DNA of 64,000 bases. It comes from Anaerotignum propionicum DSM 1682 (lineage in GTDB: Bacteria; Bacillota; Clostridia; Lachnospirales; Anaerotignaceae). Made by a program: the position numbers and the translations under genes. Shown piece after piece: positions 44,775 to 53,935 of this stretch (its first letter is position 1; the number at the start of each line of letters is the position of its first letter). The DNA lies in contig NZ_CP014223.1 of the NCBI RefSeq assembly GCF_001561955.1, positions 1,488,001 to 1,552,000 on the forward strand, read 5' to 3'. A model generated the notes under the pieces. The model did not search any database. It worked only from the letters and a program-made list of their open reading frames with translations, and was not told the origin of the DNA.

Positions 44775-45694
44775 AAATACTGAATTTTGGTTCTTTAAAT
44801 ATGGATTATGTTTATGAGGTGGATCACTTTGTTGAACCTGGGGAGACCATGTCCTCTAACGGGTTATTTGTCAACTGTGGTGGAAAAGGTTTAAATCAGT
44901 CTATTGCGGCGGTAAAGGCAGGAAATTTAGTTTATCACGCTGGTTTTGTGGGCAAGGGAGGCGAGGCCTTAGCAGCGAAACTTGGTGAAAATCATGTGGA
45001 TGTTTCTTTGCTCATGGATACAACAGAAAACTGTGGACATGCCATTATTCAAGTGGATAAACATGGTCAAAATTGTATTTTGCTTTATGGTGGTACAAAT
45101 CAGCTATATACAAAAGAATATATCAGCGAAACTTTAGATAAATTCGGCAACGAAGGTTTAGTTTTGTTGCAGAATGAAACAAATTTAGTGGGATATATGA
45201 TTGAAGAATCCCATAAAAGAGGATTGAAAATTGCATTCAATGCAGCACCAATGAATGAAAAGGTTTTGAAATATCCTTTAGAACTTTTGGATTGGTTGAT
45301 TGTCAATGAGGTCGAAGGAAGACAGATTGCAGGATGCGAAAAAGATGAAGAAATTCTTCCTGTATTAAAACATAAATATCCTAAGGGTAATATTCTTCTG
45401 ACCCTGGGAAGCAGAGGTGCTATTTGTTATTCCAAAGGGGAGACCTATAAAATCGGATGCCATCAAGTTGAGGTTGTGGATACCACTGCGGCGGGGGATA
45501 CCTTTAGCGGTTATTTCTTATACGGCATACTGAATGGAGAATCCATTCCTGATTCCTTATTATTGGCCACAACGGCAAGTGCTCTAGCCATTGGTAAAAA
45601 AGGTGCGTCCGATTCTGTTCCTTTAAAAGAAGAGGTTGACCATGTTTTGAAGGAAAACAAACTTGGCTCTTTAGCCGTAGAAAAAATAGATTAA
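44771..45694 (+). CDS. PfkB-family carbohydrate/nucleoside kinase (ribokinase-like)
   Basis: A 307-residue ATP-dependent sugar or nucleoside kinase. N-terminal FGSLNMDYVYEVDHFVEPGE, the sugar-binding NCGGKGLNQSIAA (GGKG-NQ), and the catalytic DTTAAGDTFSGYF with anion-hole glycine and base Asp. It resembles ribokinase. Candidate substrates are ribose, deoxyribose or a nucleoside, given the phosphorylase across the divergent promoter. Confidence 0.85.
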   Translation: MKILNFGSLNMDYVYEVDHFVEPGETMSSNGLFVNCGGKGLNQSIAAVKAGNLVYHAGFVGKGGEALAAKLGENHVDVSLLMDTTENCGHAIIQVDKHGQNCILLYGGTNQLYTKEYISETLDKFGNEGLVLLQNETNLVGYMIEESHKRGLKIAFNAAPMNEKVLKYPLELLDWLIVNEVEGRQIAGCEKDEEILPVLKHKYPKGNILLTLGSRGAICYSKGETYKIGCHQVEVVDTTAAGDTFSGYFLYGILNGESIPDSLLLATTASALAIGKKGASDSVPLKEEVDHVLKENKLGSLAVEKID

Positions 45695-45709
45695 AGGAGA
45701 GTGTTTTCT

Positions 45710-46300
45710 TTGGAAAAAGTATTGTTTGTAAATTGCTGCATTCGCAGAGATGCATCTCGAACCAAAAAACTGGCGGATTTATTTCTAAAGGAATTGGAGA
45801 AAAAAGGTACATATGAAATAGAGGAGCTTTGCTTGATGGATGAAGCGCTAATCAATATGACCGAAGGTTATTTTCACCAAAGAGATGCATTGCTGGCGAA
45901 CAAGGATTTTTCTCATCCTCGTTTTCACTATGCCCATGCATTTGCCAAGGCGGACAAAATTGTGGTTGCGGCGCCTTTTTGGGATTTAAGCTTTCCTGCT
46001 TTGTTGAAAACATATATTGAAAATTTATGTGTTGAGGGAATCACCTTTGGCTGTAACGAACAGGGGTGTGTTGGAACTTGTAAGGCCAATCATATGGTTT
46101 ATGTTACCACACGAGGTGGTTTTTATCAGGGCTCTCCTATGGAAATGGGCTCCAGATATATGGAAGCCATGAGTCAATTTTTTGGCATTGAAAAATATGA
46201 TTGTATTTTTGCGGAGGGCTTAGATATGGGACTTCGTCCTGTTGAGGTAATCATTGAGGAAGCCGCAGAAAAAGGAAAAGAAATCGCAATCGCATTTTAA
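45710..46300 (+). CDS. Flavodoxin-fold NAD(P)H oxidoreductase (azoreductase/quinone reductase-like)
   Basis: 196 residues, Flavodoxin_2 family. The FMN-binding region VNCCIRRDASRTKKLADLF starts the protein, and APFWDLSFPALLKTYIENL is the family's central motif. It would transfer two electrons from NAD(P)H to a quinone, azo compound or other acceptor. Probably begins at TTG 45710, 11 bases after AAAGGAG; the upstream in-frame GTG at 45701 is too close to the ribosome binding site. Confidence 0.78.
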   Translation: MEKVLFVNCCIRRDASRTKKLADLFLKELEKKGTYEIEELCLMDEALINMTEGYFHQRDALLANKDFSHPRFHYAHAFAKADKIVVAAPFWDLSFPALLKTYIENLCVEGITFGCNEQGCVGTCKANHMVYVTTRGGFYQGSPMEMGSRYMEAMSQFFGIEKYDCIFAEGLDMGLRPVEVIIEEAAEKGKEIAIAF

Positions 46301-46420
46301 GTGAAATTATAGGGCTTGCGATACTTTTTGCCGAAAAAGGTTCCAGTGAATTGAAAATAATATTACAAAATAAAAAAAGGGTCTACGATCTAGAATTGGG
46401 GGCTGAAAATGGGGGAAACG

Positions 46421-47467
46421 ATGAAAGCAGTTGTATACAAGGGAAATGGTATTGTGTGCTTGGAAGATAGACCGATTCCAGTGATTGAAAAAGAGACGGA
46501 CGCCATTGTAAGAGTAACCAGATCTACAATTTGCTCCAGCGACCTGCATATTAAGCATGGCGCTGTGCCCAGAGCAAAGGAAAATACAGTTTTGGGACAT
46601 GAGTTTGTAGGGGAAATTGTTGAAGTTGGCAGAAAGGTGAAGCATTTTTTTGTTGGTGACCGAGTTTCTGTAAATGTGGAAACTTTTTGCGGGGAATGCT
46701 TTTTCTGCAAACAAGGCTATGTAAATAATTGTATCCACGGCGGTTGGGAGCTGGGTTGCCGTATCGATGGGGGACAAGCAGAATATGCCCGCATTCCCAT
46801 GGCTGACCAAGGTTTAACGAAAATTCCCGATGATGTAACCGATGAAGAAGCATTATTTAACGGAGACATCCTAGCAACAGGCTATTGGGCAGCAAGCATC
46901 GGTGAACTAAAACCCGCGGATACGGTGGTTGTTTTGGGGGCTGGCCCCACGGGGTTGTGCACTTTAATGAGCATTAAACTCTATAGTCCTGCTACAGTTA
47001 TAGTTGTGGATACAAGCACAGACAGATTAAATTTGGCAAAAGAACAGGGCTTGGCAGATGTCTGCCTAAACCCTTTGGAAGTGGATATAGAAGAAGAGAT
47101 TTTAAAGTTGACGCAAGGTAGAGGTGCCGACCGGGTGTTTGAAGTGGCAGGGGGAGAAAACACTTTCCAACTTGCATGGAAGGTGGCAAGACCAAACGCC
47201 ATTGTGGTTTTGGTGGCTCTCTATGAAAAGGAGCAAACCTTGCCATTACATCAGATGTATGGTAAAAACCTAGTGTTTAAGACAGGTGGGGTAGATGCCA
47301 ATAGCTGTGAAGCGATTATGAAAATGGTGCAATGTAAAAAGATTGATACTACTTGTCTGATTACCCATCGTGGGCCTTTAAATGATGTGATGGAGGGATA
47401 TCGTATTTTTGAAAATAGACTGGATGGCTGTATAAAATGGGTCATTACACCTTTTGAGCATAATTAA
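46421..47467 (+). CDS. Zinc-dependent medium-chain dehydrogenase
   Basis: A 348-residue alcohol or polyol dehydrogenase. Catalytic zinc ligands lie in STICSSDLH and GHEFVGEIVEVG; the structural zinc site is CGECFFCKQGYVNNC; the nucleotide fold is VVVLGAGPTGLCT. NAD(P)+-dependent oxidation of a sugar alcohol, threonine-like or secondary alcohol substrate is expected. The start at 46421 gives the normal family N-terminus MKAVVYKGNG; an in-frame ATG lies at 46409. Last gene of the set begun by the YdcZ pair, 120 bases after the flavoprotein. Confidence 0.85.
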   Translation: MKAVVYKGNGIVCLEDRPIPVIEKETDAIVRVTRSTICSSDLHIKHGAVPRAKENTVLGHEFVGEIVEVGRKVKHFFVGDRVSVNVETFCGECFFCKQGYVNNCIHGGWELGCRIDGGQAEYARIPMADQGLTKIPDDVTDEEALFNGDILATGYWAASIGELKPADTVVVLGAGPTGLCTLMSIKLYSPATVIVVDTSTDRLNLAKEQGLADVCLNPLEVDIEEEILKLTQGRGADRVFEVAGGENTFQLAWKVARPNAIVVLVALYEKEQTLPLHQMYGKNLVFKTGGVDANSCEAIMKMVQCKKIDTTCLITHRGPLNDVMEGYRIFENRLDGCIKWVITPFEHN

Positions 47468-47804
47468 AGCGAGATGGACAAGACGTAAAACCCCGAGGTT
47501 TAAGCTGAAAACCATTGCTAAATACAAAGCAGACATCTAATGGGTGTCTGCTTTGAACTGTAAAGATCATTTATAAACCGAGAGGAATAGGAAAAAGATA
47601 ACTTATCTTTGTACATAGACTCTTTTTACAATTTTATTGTCTAGCCCCAGCTTAGAACGTGAATTAGAATGCAGGGATTCCGAAAGAGGGAATTTGCTAT
47701 CAGATAAAATAAAGTGTTAAAATAATCTATTTCTGCGTACTAAAAGCTTGAACGAAAAACGTAATGTTTTTAAATAAACCGGAATCTGAGAAAGGAGGAA
47801 GACA
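47468..47804. other. Gap between the dehydrogenase and sbcD genes
   Basis: A perfect 11-bp inverted repeat CAAAGCAGACA (47525-47535) / TGTCTGCTTTG (47545-47555) closes the upstream operon but lacks a T-run. The rest shows no gene. Confidence 0.5.
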
Positions 47805-48935
47805 ATGAAATTTTTTCATATAGGGGATTTACATCTGGGCAAGAAAGTTTATGATTTTTCCATGATTGATGACCAAAAATATATCCTTATCCAGATTTTA
47901 GAGAAGGCGGAGGAAGAAAAAATAGACGGCATTTTAATCTCAGGAGATATTTATGATAAAGGTGTTCCTCCGGTGGAAGCTGTGCGACTGTTAGATTGGT
48001 TTCTGACAGAGCTATCCAAACTTAAAATAGCAATTTTTATGATTGCAGGAAACCATGATTCTGCCCATCGTCTGGATTTTGGCAGTCGACTTTTTCAAGA
48101 GAATCAGATTCATATTTGCGGTAGCTATGATGGTTCTTTGAAATCCATTGTATTGCAGGATGAATTCGGAGAAATTGAAGTGTTTTTACTTCCTTTTATC
48201 AAGCCTGCATTAGTAAGTCCTTTTTTTACAGAGGAGATTACCTCCTATCAGAAAGCTATGGAGCTTGTTTTGCAAGAATACCCACGCAAGAAAGAGCGAA
48301 GGAATATTTTATTAGCGCATCAGTTTGTGACATGGCATGGAGAAGCGGAGCAGAGTGATTCTGAAACCAAATCTTTAGGTGGTGTGGATGAGATTGATGC
48401 AAGTGTTTTTTTTGATTTTGATTATGTCGCCTTGGGGCATTTACACCGTCCACAAAAGATTGGTAGAGAAACGATTCGTTATGCAGGCTCTCCCTTGGCA
48501 TACTCTTTTTCTGAAATCTCTGGCAAAAAAGCAATCACAAAAATAGAATTCAAAGAAAAAGAAGATATACAGATAAATCCTCTTCTCCTTTCGCCAAAAC
48601 GACCCCTTCGGGAGATAAAAGGCCCGCTGGAGGGGTTATTGAAGGCTGCAAAAGCTGAGGGTGGGTCTGAAGATTATATCCGAGGGATACTTACTGATGC
48701 AACAGCATTAAATGACCCATTGGGACAGCTGCGTGTTTTTTATCCCAACTTAATGTCATTAGAGGTAGAAACCAGAACGTATGAGGAACGGGAATTTTCT
48801 TATTCAGCAGAAGATACATCACCCAAAGAATTATTTGAGCTTTTCTTCGAAAGGCAAAATCAAAAGGAAATGGATGATCTGCAAAAACAAGCAGTAAAAA
48901 AAGTTTGGGAAGAATTGGGGGACGAAATGGAATGA
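47805..48935 (+). CDS. sbcD: Exonuclease SbcD (Mre11-like nuclease subunit)
   Basis: The manganese-dependent nuclease of the SbcCD complex, which opens DNA hairpins and processes double-strand breaks. 376 residues with phosphoesterase motifs HIGDLHLGKKV, SGDIYDKG, AGNHDSAH, AHQFV and GHLHRPQ. AAAGGAGG precedes the ATG. Its stop overlaps the sbcC start (ATGA). Confidence 0.95.
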   Translation: MKFFHIGDLHLGKKVYDFSMIDDQKYILIQILEKAEEEKIDGILISGDIYDKGVPPVEAVRLLDWFLTELSKLKIAIFMIAGNHDSAHRLDFGSRLFQENQIHICGSYDGSLKSIVLQDEFGEIEVFLLPFIKPALVSPFFTEEITSYQKAMELVLQEYPRKKERRNILLAHQFVTWHGEAEQSDSETKSLGGVDEIDASVFFDFDYVALGHLHRPQKIGRETIRYAGSPLAYSFSEISGKKAITKIEFKEKEDIQINPLLLSPKRPLREIKGPLEGLLKAAKAEGGSEDYIRGILTDATALNDPLGQLRVFYPNLMSLEVETRTYEEREFSYSAEDTSPKELFELFFERQNQKEMDDLQKQAVKKVWEELGDEME

Positions 48936-51262
48936 AGCCCATACATTTAACAATTTCTGCGTTTGGCCCCTTTGCAGAGACAATAGAGATACCATTTTCA
49001 AAGCTTGGAGCGGGAGGTCTTTTTCTTGTAAGCGGTGATACAGGGGCGGGAAAAACCACAATTTTTGATGCCATTTGTTTTGCACTTTTTGGAGAAACCA
49101 GTGGATCTAACCGAGGGATTGATAGTGTGCGCAGTGATTTCGCCCAAGGAAATACAAAAACATACATTGAACTATTGTTTCAACATAAAGGCAAGATTTA
49201 TCGCATTGTCCGCAATCCTGCTTATCGTCGCCCCAAAAAAAATGGTGATGGAATGACAACGGAAGTGGCGGAAGCGGCATTATTTTGCCAAGATGAAACG
49301 GTTTCCACAGGCTTTGTTCAGGTGAAAAAAGCAGTTGAGGAGCTCTTATCTGTGGATTCAAAGCAATTTAAACAAATTGCCATGATTGCTCAGGGTGAGT
49401 TTTTAAAGCTTTTATACGCTGAGAGCAGCGAAAGGGGAGCAATTTTCCGAAAGGTTTTTCATACCAATACTTTTGCAGATTTTCAGCAAAGGTTAAAGGA
49501 AATGGAAAAGCTGAATCGTGCCCAATTCGAGGATAGTGAAAAACGGTTGTTACACTATTTGCAACAGCTTTTCCGCGAAGAAAGTTTAGATGCAAAAAGT
49601 TTAATTTACCAAGCCGAAGCCATATTAGAGCAAGAAGAAAAGACCTTTGCGGATGGGCAAAAGGAAGTGTTACACCTAAAAGAGGAGAAAGCAAGTCTTT
49701 CAAAAAAGGAGCAGGAACTTACCAGGGATATCAGTAAGGGTGAAATCAATAATAAGCGCATTGAAAATCTAGAAAAAGCAAAAAAGGAGCTGCAACAATT
49801 AACTGAGAAGAAAGAGGAGCAACAAGAGGCTCAAATGTCTCTTTTAAAGCAAAGAATTGCTCAGGATTATATTCACCCTCTGGAAAAAGGGATGCTTCAT
49901 GAAAAAGAAATGCTGGCGGAAACGGAAACCCAGACTTTAGCTTTTCGTAAAAAATTAAGTGCACTTTACCCTGTTTTAAAGAGTATAGATGATGAGCGGA
50001 AAAGTCAAGAAAGTGCCCAACCAAAGTTGAATGAAGAGAGAATTCGTCTGAAGAAAATGGAAAATGATTTTGCAGACTATTCTAGAAAAGAAGCTTTACA
50101 AAAAGAAAAGGTTATTTTAAAGCAAGAAAAGGAAGCTTTGGAGAAAGACTTAATTGCGATACAAAGCAAAATTAAGGTTTTGGAAGATACGATTTCAGAA
50201 GTTAAAACAAAGCTCGAAGAAAAGCCTCTTTTAGAGAAAGGGGAGTTGGTGCTAGAGCAAGCAAAACAAGGAAAAAAAGAAAGAGAAAAACGAATTAAAC
50301 AGATTATTTCCATGCAAGAAGCCTTAAAGGTAGATGAGATAGCCCTGGAAACTTTGAGAAAACAATACAAATTGGCGGAATTACAGTGGAAAGAAACAAG
50401 ACATAATCGAGAAGCCATAGAAACGGCTTATTTAGGAGAGCAAGCGGGCATTTTGGCTGAGAAGCTTCAAGAGGACACCCCCTGCCCTGTGTGTGGCTCC
50501 TTAGAGCATCCGAGAAAAGCCGAGCTTTCCTTAAGTGCACCGACTGAAGAAGAATGGAAAAAATCCAAAGTCGATGAAGAGCTTGCCGGTGCAAATTTGC
50601 AAGAAATTGCTTCAAAAGGAAAGGAGCATTCCGCAAGATGCCAAGTGCAAAGAGAGAACATCTTAAAATTTTGCAGCGAGGAAGCCACATCCGTTGAAAC
50701 GATACAAGAAGATTTAACAAGTATACAAAAGGATATAAACAGTTTGGAACTTGAGTTGAAAACACACAAGTCCAAATTATTGGAGCTTTCTGAGTTGGAA
50801 AAAGTGTTGGAAATTGAGACTACTTCCCTAGCCGATCAAAAGAAACAATTAGAAGCAATAGAAACAAAAGTCAAGAGCAATCTTGAAAAATTTGGACTTT
50901 TGCAAGGGGAATTCATTTCTTTGGAACAACGTCTTGAGAAAAATACCACTGCGGAACAGGCAAAACTGGCGATTGATGATTTGCAACGGTATATTGATAA
51001 GGCAGATGTTGAATATAAACGCATACTTACGCTCTATCAGGAGAAAAAAGACGAAGTGCAAAAACTAGAAACTCGGTTAGAGGAAAGCCGAAGTATGGCT
51101 TTACAGGGGGAAAAACGGTTGAAACAAGCCGAGTCTCTTTTTTATTCCATGATGGAGGAAAAAGGGTTTCCAACCGAGGAGCAGTACCATTTGAGCCTGC
51201 CTGCAAGCAGAGAGACGTTAGAGCAGGAGGAGCAAAGGATTCAAGCCTTTTTTATCAATTGA
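48932..51262 (+). CDS. sbcC: Exonuclease SbcC, N-terminal part (gene frameshifted)
   Basis: SbcC is the Rad50-like ATPase partner of SbcD. This frame encodes Walker A (GDTGAGKTT, near residue 35), the first coiled-coil arm, the zinc hook CPVC (residues 518-521) and most of the returning coil, 776 residues, then stops two codons after a T6 run (51248-51253). The remaining 250 residues continue in the -1 frame. One additional T would restore a protein of about 1030 residues, the normal length. Start 48932 overlaps the sbcD stop. Confidence 0.9.
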   Translation: MKPIHLTISAFGPFAETIEIPFSKLGAGGLFLVSGDTGAGKTTIFDAICFALFGETSGSNRGIDSVRSDFAQGNTKTYIELLFQHKGKIYRIVRNPAYRRPKKNGDGMTTEVAEAALFCQDETVSTGFVQVKKAVEELLSVDSKQFKQIAMIAQGEFLKLLYAESSERGAIFRKVFHTNTFADFQQRLKEMEKLNRAQFEDSEKRLLHYLQQLFREESLDAKSLIYQAEAILEQEEKTFADGQKEVLHLKEEKASLSKKEQELTRDISKGEINNKRIENLEKAKKELQQLTEKKEEQQEAQMSLLKQRIAQDYIHPLEKGMLHEKEMLAETETQTLAFRKKLSALYPVLKSIDDERKSQESAQPKLNEERIRLKKMENDFADYSRKEALQKEKVILKQEKEALEKDLIAIQSKIKVLEDTISEVKTKLEEKPLLEKGELVLEQAKQGKKEREKRIKQIISMQEALKVDEIALETLRKQYKLAELQWKETRHNREAIETAYLGEQAGILAEKLQEDTPCPVCGSLEHPRKAELSLSAPTEEEWKKSKVDEELAGANLQEIASKGKEHSARCQVQRENILKFCSEEATSVETIQEDLTSIQKDINSLELELKTHKSKLLELSELEKVLEIETTSLADQKKQLEAIETKVKSNLEKFGLLQGEFISLEQRLEKNTTAEQAKLAIDDLQRYIDKADVEYKRILTLYQEKKDEVQKLETRLEESRSMALQGEKRLKQAESLFYSMMEEKGFPTEEQYHLSLPASRETLEQEEQRIQAFFIN

Positions 51263-52023
51263 CACAACTCGAAAATTTCGTTCAACGTACGGAATTAAGT
51301 GAGGAAACAAAAATCTATGATTTGACAAAACTACAGGATGAGATGAATACTATCACTTTGCGTATGAAAGATATTGATGATGCATTGGAAGGATTAAACG
51401 GAAGCAATGCCATTCGAGAAATTGCTTTGCAAAAAGGAAGGGCTGAATTAAAAATTCGACAAAAATTAGAAAAACAATATTTGCCCATTCTTGAACTTTC
51501 CAAAACAGCAAACGGTGAGCTTTCAGGTAAGGATAAGATAACCTTTGAATCTTTCGTGCAAGGGTTTTACTTTGATCGTGTGCTTCGGGCTGCAAATTTA
51601 CGCTTGGGTGAAATGACTGAAGGCAGATATCGTTTGTTTCGGGCAGAAAACGCTTCCGATAAACGAAGTCAAAGTGGTTTGGAAATGGAAGTTATGGATT
51701 ATTATACAGGAAAGAGCCGCTCCGTGAAATCCCTTTCAGGCGGTGAGGCATTCAAAGCTTCCCTTTCTTTGGCCTTGGGACTTTCTGACGTAATTCAAAG
51801 TCATGCTGGCGGTGTTCAAATTGATGCCATGTTTATTGACGAAGGTTTTGGCGCTTTGGATGAGCAATCCAGAGAGCAGGCTGTACAGGTCTTACAACGA
51901 CTTTCCTATGGGAATAGATTGGTGGGTATTATATCTCATATTACGGAATTAAAGGAAAATATTGAAAAGAAAATATTGGTTCAACGCAGCTCCAAAGGCA
52001 GCTCAGTTGAGGTAATTTCTTAG
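51259..52023 (+). CDS. sbcC: Exonuclease SbcC, C-terminal part (gene frameshifted)
   Basis: The last third of SbcC in the -1 frame relative to the preceding piece: end of the coiled coil, ABC signature KSLSGGEAFKASLSLALGL and Walker B IDAMFIDEGFGALDEQS, then VGIISHITELKENI. The first possible start, TTG 51259, has no good ribosome binding site, so this piece is unlikely to be made alone. The junction is the T6 run at 51248-51253. Confidence 0.9.
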   Translation: MTQLENFVQRTELSEETKIYDLTKLQDEMNTITLRMKDIDDALEGLNGSNAIREIALQKGRAELKIRQKLEKQYLPILELSKTANGELSGKDKITFESFVQGFYFDRVLRAANLRLGEMTEGRYRLFRAENASDKRSQSGLEMEVMDYYTGKSRSVKSLSGGEAFKASLSLALGLSDVIQSHAGGVQIDAMFIDEGFGALDEQSREQAVQVLQRLSYGNRLVGIISHITELKENIEKKILVQRSSKGSSVEVIS

Positions 52024-52047
52024 TTTTTATCCATAGTAAATGGAAAA

Positions 52048-52080
52048 CAACAGGCTTAGTGTTTCAGGCCTGTTGTTTTT
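52048..52080 (+). terminator. Terminator of the sbcDC operon
   Basis: ACAACAGGC pairs with GCCTGTTGT (52068-52076), followed by T-rich sequence. Confidence 0.8.
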
Positions 52081-52135
52081 ATGTTGTCAAAAAGATGAAA
52101 TCTCAAGCTATTCTTTCATGCTGTTATCCAGACAA

Positions 52136-52164
52136 ACACATGATTTTTTATGGTGCATATTTTA
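52136..52164 (+). promoter_or_regulatory. Possible sigma-K promoter of dpaAB
   Basis: CATATTTTA (52156-52164) fits the CATA-N3-TA -10 element of mother-cell sigma factors, and ACA at 52136-52138 lies 17 bases upstream, as for sigma-K. In Bacillus subtilis the dpa (spoVF) operon is sigma-K controlled. Confidence 0.4.
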
Positions 52165-52185
52165 ATAAAGATAGGGGGCGGGATA

Positions 52186-53052
52186 ATGGAATGGTCAGAT
52201 AAAAAAATTCTCGTACTGGGAGGAGATCTTAGACTTCTTTACTTGGCTGATGTCTTAAAAGATGTTTTTCACCAAGTGGGAACATATGCCTTAGATGGTG
52301 CGGAACAATTATCGGGGATTGAACGGTTTGATTCATTGGAAAGTGCCATGCAATGGGCAGATATTACAGTTACGCCTGTACCGTTTACGAAAGATGGTAC
52401 CCATCTTTTGACAAAGGATGACACAGTCATAGTGTTGTCTGATTTTTCTAACCAGCTAAGAGAAAATACAATTCTTTTTGGGGGAAATATCGCAAGTTCT
52501 GTATTGGAAGCAGCACAAACGAAAAATGTGCTTTGCTATGATTTTATGAAAATGGAAGAGATAGCAGTGGAAAATGCTATTACAACTGCTGAAGGTGCTA
52601 TTGCAGAGGCAATTACCTTAAGCACACAAAATATGAATCAGGAAAATTGTCTTGTGTTGGGATATGGTCGATGTGCAAAGGCCATTGCAAAAAGATTACA
52701 AGGATTGGATGCAAAAGTAACCATTGGGGCAAGAAAAGAAACTGCCAGAGAAAATGCGAAAGCACAGGGCTATCAGGGTATTTCTTTGGAAGATATACCG
52801 GAGCTTATTTCTACACAGCAATTTATTTTTAATACGATTCCTGCCATGGTGTTAGATGCAGAAATTATTGATAAAGTAAACCCCGATGCAGTTATTATTG
52901 ATATCGCTTCAGCACCGGGAGGAACCGACTTTGAAGCTTGTAAGAAAAACGGGATTACGGCAAAGTTGTCCCTTGGAATTCCTGGTAGATATTCGCCAAA
53001 AACCAGCGCACGAATTTTATTGAGTGGTATTGTGACCTCATTGGAAAATTGA
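52186..53052 (+). CDS. dpaA: Dipicolinate synthase subunit A
   Basis: Makes dipicolinic acid, the calcium chelator of the spore core, from dihydrodipicolinate in the mother cell. 288 residues with a C-terminal NAD(P)-binding fold (LVLGYGRCAKAIAKRLQGL) and the DpaA pattern TVTPVPFTKDG plus SLGIPGRYSPKTSARIL. The start at 52186 follows a G-rich site; the frame begins at 52150. Followed directly by dpaB. Confidence 0.93.
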   Translation: MEWSDKKILVLGGDLRLLYLADVLKDVFHQVGTYALDGAEQLSGIERFDSLESAMQWADITVTPVPFTKDGTHLLTKDDTVIVLSDFSNQLRENTILFGGNIASSVLEAAQTKNVLCYDFMKMEEIAVENAITTAEGAIAEAITLSTQNMNQENCLVLGYGRCAKAIAKRLQGLDAKVTIGARKETARENAKAQGYQGISLEDIPELISTQQFIFNTIPAMVLDAEIIDKVNPDAVIIDIASAPGGTDFEACKKNGITAKLSLGIPGRYSPKTSARILLSGIVTSLEN

Positions 53053-53069
53053 TTTAGGGGGAGTTAATG

Positions 53070-53648
53070 ATGAAATTAGAAGGGAAAAATATCGGTTTTG
53101 CAATTACGGGTTCCTTTTGTACATTTGATAAAATTATCAAAGAGTTGGAACAATTGAAGCGGGAAAAAGCTAACATAATTCCTATTTTATCTACAAATGC
53201 TGCAACCATGGATACCAGATTTGGTAAGGCAGATGACTTCTTAAAAAAGGTTGTGGAGATAACAGGAAATGAACCGGTTTTAACTATTGTTGATGCAGAA
53301 CCTCTTGGGCCCCAAGGGATGTTGGATATTCTGATTATTGCGCCTTGTACAGGAAATACCATTGCAAAATTGAGCAATGGCATTACCGATACCTCTGTGC
53401 TTATGGCGGCGAAGGCTCACATGCGGAATAATAAGCCCTTAGTTATCTCCATTTCTACCAATGATGCTTTGGGACTGAATTTAACCAATATCGGCTGTTT
53501 AATGAACACAAAGGGTATTTATTTTGTTCCCTTCCAGCAGGATAACTATGAAGGAAAGCCCAAATCTATGATAGCCAGAACAGAATTGATTGTTCCAACT
53601 TTAGAATTTGCATTTGACGGTATTCAAATTCAACCTTTGCTACAGTAG
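53070..53648 (+). CDS. dpaB: Dipicolinate synthase subunit B (flavoprotein)
   Basis: 192 residues of the flavoprotein/decarboxylase-like fold: NIGFAITGSFCTFDK at the start, LDILIIAPCTGNTIAKLSNGITDT in the middle. Partner of DpaA in spore dipicolinate synthesis. Of two adjacent ATGs, 53070 has the better spacing to GGGGGAG (53057-53063). Confidence 0.93.
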   Translation: MKLEGKNIGFAITGSFCTFDKIIKELEQLKREKANIIPILSTNAATMDTRFGKADDFLKKVVEITGNEPVLTIVDAEPLGPQGMLDILIIAPCTGNTIAKLSNGITDTSVLMAAKAHMRNNKPLVISISTNDALGLNLTNIGCLMNTKGIYFVPFQQDNYEGKPKSMIARTELIVPTLEFAFDGIQIQPLLQ

Positions 53649-53707
53649 AATTCGGGGGAAAGCAAATTTTTTTTAGAAAGATACTCAGTAGCAATAAAAA
53701 TTGGTAA

Positions 53708-53746
53708 ACCCAATTGCTTCGTCCCCAAGCGGTTGGGTACTTTTTT
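53708..53746 (+). terminator. Terminator of the dpaAB operon
   Basis: ACCCAATTGC (53708-53717) pairs with GCGGTTGGGT (53729-53738), followed by T6. Confidence 0.88.
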
Positions 53747-53901
53747 CGTAAAATAGCAAACTAAGATTTATAAAAAAAGCTAGTATTTTGAATAGTATCT
53801 CTGTTGCTTATGATTAAAGATATTTAAAATGTTTTCTTTCTTGTTTACCCTAATATTCAGCAAAAACCGGCTTGGACTTTACTGTTTTTAAAAAGTTTTT
53901 A

Positions 53902-53929
53902 TTGACAAACAAAATTCAGGTGCTATAAT
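53902..53929 (+). promoter_or_regulatory. Promoter of the metY T-box transcript
   Basis: TTGACA (53902-53907) and TATAAT (53924-53929), 16-base spacer. Confidence 0.78.
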
Positions 53930-53935
53930 AAAACA

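Noticed and set aside
49368-50765. Long minus-strand open frames inside sbcC
   Set aside because: They lie opposite a well-supported gene, have no ribosome binding sites, and their composition mirrors the lysine/glutamate-rich coiled coil.
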